Assembly (NCBI GenBank): GCA_947073495.1
Contig: CAMTMX010000033.1
Location: forward strand, 1-34,477
Origin: an uncultured Porphyromonadaceae bacterium
GTDB taxonomy: Bacteria; Bacteroidota; Bacteroidia; Bacteroidales; Muribaculaceae
DNA: 34,477 nucleotides
Direction: 5' to 3'
In this document: positions 32,363 to 34,477 of the stretch, piece by piece
How positions within the stretch are numbered: the stretch's first letter is position 1
Layout of the letters: each line of letters opens with the position of its first letter
Notes under the pieces: model-generated
The model's database searches: none
What the model saw: only the letters and a program-made list of their open reading frames with translations
Told to the model about the DNA's origin: nothing
Position numbers and translations under genes: made by a program

Positions 32363-32926
32363 TCAATCTTCCCGAGGGTCATAATCCAATGAATATGTGC
32401 CGCTCTTCTTGATGCCTGTCCTTCTGTCATAGACCTGCGCTCCGGTGCTCACCGTAACGGAGGTCAGACGGTTACCCGTATAGCTCCCCGATATGTCATC
32501 AAGAACCCCGTAACTCTTACTCCCCGATGGAAGAAGGTCGGTCACTCCCATACGCTTGAGGGTCAACAGTCCTCCATGGTCGTTATAGCTGAACGTCTCC
32601 GAGTAGTCGGAGCCTGTCTCACCTCCCGAGTATTTCGCCTCCGTCAGGAAACCGCGGTTGTTGTAGGTGTAGAGATAGCTGTAGCCGTCAAGGTCCCTCC
32701 TCGACACGAACCCGTTGTAGCGTGGCTTCGAACTGTCCGCATAATAAAGCTTCTCCGTCAGTGTCTTCCCTGAGAGTGCCGCCTTCAGCGATGTAGTCCA
32801 CCCGTGGATGTCGTAGGTCATCGTCCTCGTAACATTACCCGACTTAAGTGTTGGCCCCCATCCCAGACGGTCGTAGGTGTCTTGGTCATGAAGCAGAATA
32901 CAAAGAAGGTGCAGATTAGTTTTCAT
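32363..32926 (-). pseudogene. RHS/YD-repeat protein fragment
   Basis: About 187 residues with repeated YD-type units: DTYDRLGWGPTLKSGNVTRTMTYDIHGWTTSLKA, LYYADSSKPRYNGFVSRRD, YLYTYNNRGFLTEAKYS, FSYNDHGGLLTLKRMGV, YGVLDDISGSYTGNRLTSVT. Bacteroidetes RHS proteins are normally over a thousand residues with a toxin at the C-terminus. Here there is no signal peptide, no core end motif and no toxin; the frame simply stops after YDPRED. G+C is clearly higher than in the flanks. I read it as a relic or detached piece of a polymorphic toxin gene. The ATG at 32926 is only the first plausible start. Confidence 0.8.
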
Positions 32927-33023
32927 GATGCAAGAATATTGTTTGGTCTGTGTTGTATGTCTGTGATATAAGTTATGTCCGTATGTCCACCGGCTTCGGG
33001 GACGCCCCAGTGACCACACATTT

Positions 33024-33164
33024 CTACATGTGTGCGCCGCACGTGACCGCGACTATGTAGCGCCCGGGGTGGTACGAACCGCAGTGGATCCTCACCGGAG
33101 TGTCTGCCGACAGTGACGCTGTGACTGCAAGCAGCGTGACAGGAAGGGAGAAGGGAGGTTTCAT
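33024..33164 (-). CDS. Tiny putative secreted ORF upstream of the RHS relic
   Basis: A 46-codon ORF that begins with a signal-peptide-like stretch (MKPPFSLPVTLLAVTASLSA) and continues DTPVRIHCGSYHPGRYIVAVTCGAHM. The second part resembles the beta-strand pattern of the type IX secretion C-terminal region (PGRYIVAVTCG). It could be the two ends of a larger secreted gene joined by a deletion, or a real small peptide. G+C is high, as in the RHS relic. Confidence 0.35.
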   Translation of the reverse strand: MKPPFSLPVTLLAVTASLSADTPVRIHCGSYHPGRYIVAVTCGAHM

Positions 33165-33580
33165 GACTATGTAAGGTTAGTTAATTGTCGGAGTTTTTCA
33201 ATTCGCCATAAAGTTAGCACACATGCCCCTGATCCGCAAATATTTTTATATGTTATAAAACATATTAATCAGATTTATACCTCCTTTATAAATCAAATCA
33301 CGTATATCCAAACCACACACCGACATTTGCTCAGAAAACAATAAATCTCAATTTGTTCATTGCCAATCTCTTGTTCATTTGTTTACATTCCCCTATTCAA
33401 TTCCATTCTCTATACCCTGTTCTATTTTTTTGATTTTTATGTAACAACAACGTCGCAAGTCTATTGATTTTCCTTATATTTTTTATGAGAATGGAGCTTA
33501 AACCATTTTAAACAATAGCAGTCATAAAAAATAGTTAACTTATTTTTCCGGGTAAAACGAAGTTGAATTACGACGACATT
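33165..33580. other. Gene-free AT-rich leader before the outer-membrane receptor gene
   Basis: There is no ORF of note. TAACTTTA on the minus strand (33209-33216) is near the -7 consensus and could serve the tiny leftward ORF. I find no convincing TAnnTTTG box on the plus strand for the receptor gene. Confidence 0.4.
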
Positions 33581-34477
33581 ATGAACTTAAAATTTCTAAT
33601 GCCTGTGTGTGCAGGCATGATTTCTTTTGTGGCTTTTGCTGATGGAGACATCTCCGGCAGAGTCATTAATAAAGATAGCGGGGAGCCGATGGATTTTGTG
33701 ACAGTGCAACTTATCAATGCTGCAACTCAGAAGCCACTTCCTATCGGAACGAACACTGACGGAAACGGCTCTTTTGTATTAAAAGGAGTGAAAGATGGAA
33801 AATACATAGTCAAAATCACAAACATAGGCAGCATAGACCAGGAACGGGAAATTGAAGTTAAAGATGGTGCTGTAGATTTGGGCACTCTCAGACTCGCCGA
33901 CGACACCAAACTTCTACAGGAAGTGGTAGTGGAAGGGATCAGAAGTCAGATGCGTTTCGAACTTGACAAGAAAGTGTTTGCTGTAGATGCCAATGTCACA
34001 GCCGCAGGACAGTCAGCATCCGAATTGCTTGAGTCCATTCCATCTGTGGAGGTAGATCAAGACGGGGAAGTCTCATTACGAGGCAATTCATCTGTAACCA
34101 TCTGGATCAATGGTAAAGAATCTGGTCTGACAGCCGACAACCGCGCCCAGATTCTCGAACAGATACCCGCCGAAACCATCGAAAGCATCGAGGTGATCAC
34201 CAACCCCTCCGCCAAATACAGTCCCGAAGGCACGGCTGGCATCATAAATATCGTATTGAAAAAAGACCGTCGCGCCGGATATTACGGAAGCGCAGAACTA
34301 AGCGCCAACTCTCAAGGTGGCGGCAACGTAGGTGTAAATGTGAATTTCAACAGCAGTAAGGTGGATGCTTTCGCCGGAGTCGGATTCAGGATGCGCCGCC
34401 ATAAAGGAGGGTCAATAATGAACCGCGATTTTGAAGACGGGACTTACACTAATTCTGTGAGTGAAAGTCCATCACAC
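33581..34477 (+). CDS. Outer-membrane beta-barrel receptor, 5' part only (runs off the window)
   Basis: The 299 visible residues have no stop. The start has a signal peptide (MNLKFLMPVCAGMISFVAFA), followed by a carboxypeptidase-regulatory-like domain (GDISGRVINKDSGEPMDFVTVQLIN ... LGTLRL, about 22-105), the linker LQEVVVEG, then a TonB plug-like domain (ELDKKVFAVDANVTAAGQSASELLESIPSVEVDQDGEVSLRGNSSVTIWINGK, IEVITNPSAKYSPEGTAGIINIVLKK). The barrel begins near residue 235. This is the OMP_b-brl_3 (PF14905-like) group of TonB-dependent-receptor relatives. Full length is expected near 800 residues. The ligand is unknown. Confidence 0.9.
   Translation, partial: MNLKFLMPVCAGMISFVAFADGDISGRVINKDSGEPMDFVTVQLINAATQKPLPIGTNTDGNGSFVLKGVKDGKYIVKITNIGSIDQEREIEVKDGAVDLGTLRLADDTKLLQEVVVEGIRSQMRFELDKKVFAVDANVTAAGQSASELLESIPSVEVDQDGEVSLRGNSSVTIWINGKESGLTADNRAQILEQIPAETIESIEVITNPSAKYSPEGTAGIINIVLKKDRRAGYYGSAELSANSQGGGNVGVNVNFNSSKVDAFAGVGFRMRRHKGGSIMNRDFEDGTYTNSVSESPSH

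Overview
The window looks like chromosome of a gut-type member of the Bacteroidales, with a Muribaculaceae-like flavour. This is inferred from protein families (DUF4494, an OMP_b-brl_3-type outer-membrane receptor with a carboxypeptidase-regulatory domain, a Bacteroidetes-style RHS fragment), from promoters of the Bacteroidetes type (TTG, 19-20 bases, TAnnTTTG), and from the lack of strong Shine-Dalgarno sites. No database search was possible.

Layout. (1) 1-2830 is ordinary backbone: a DUF4494 protein, a YggS-type PLP-homeostasis protein and an MFS sugar transporter. (2) 2831-4721 holds a MITE-like palindromic repeat, a terminator, three 20-bp repeats and an AAA ATPase of the DUF234 type. (3) About 4722-17804 is an accessory island made of small orphan genes, pseudogenes and gene fragments. 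It contains three copies of an ADP-ribosylglycohydrolase gene (all broken), a SanA/DUF218 gene with decayed pieces of relatives elsewhere, a HAD protein, an HD-domain protein, an AlbA_2/Schlafen-type regulator with an internal deletion, and many unknown small proteins. Repeats of 116 bp and about 91 bp show that an ARH-HAD-membrane protein block was duplicated and that the inside of one copy was replaced by the HD gene. The style resembles the toxin-immunity gene arrays of Bacteroidetes, but no toxin domain or recombinase is visible in the island. (4) 18058-18991 is a compact DUF3791-DUF3990-DUF3791 module, a likely ADP-ribosyltransferase-type toxin-antitoxin set, translationally coupled at both joints. 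(5) 18992-32265 is backbone again: an RluA-type pseudouridine synthase, initiator tRNA-Met, TetR-FabH-FabG, IspD, an APC amino-acid antiporter, a leftward run dapA-dnaG-ABC ATPase-ABC permease, and a DUF389 membrane protein. (6) 32363-33164 is a truncated RHS relic with a tiny secreted ORF. (7) From 33581 an outer-membrane receptor gene runs off the window end.

Strongest leads: the duplicated and recombined block at 12754-17804 with its broken ADP-ribosylglycohydrolases; the DUF3791/DUF3990 module next to it; a promoter-structured-RNA-terminator unit at 4849-5195 that has a diverged relative at 14456; and a dispersed palindromic element with compensatory changes in its stems (6868, 23589, 23754).
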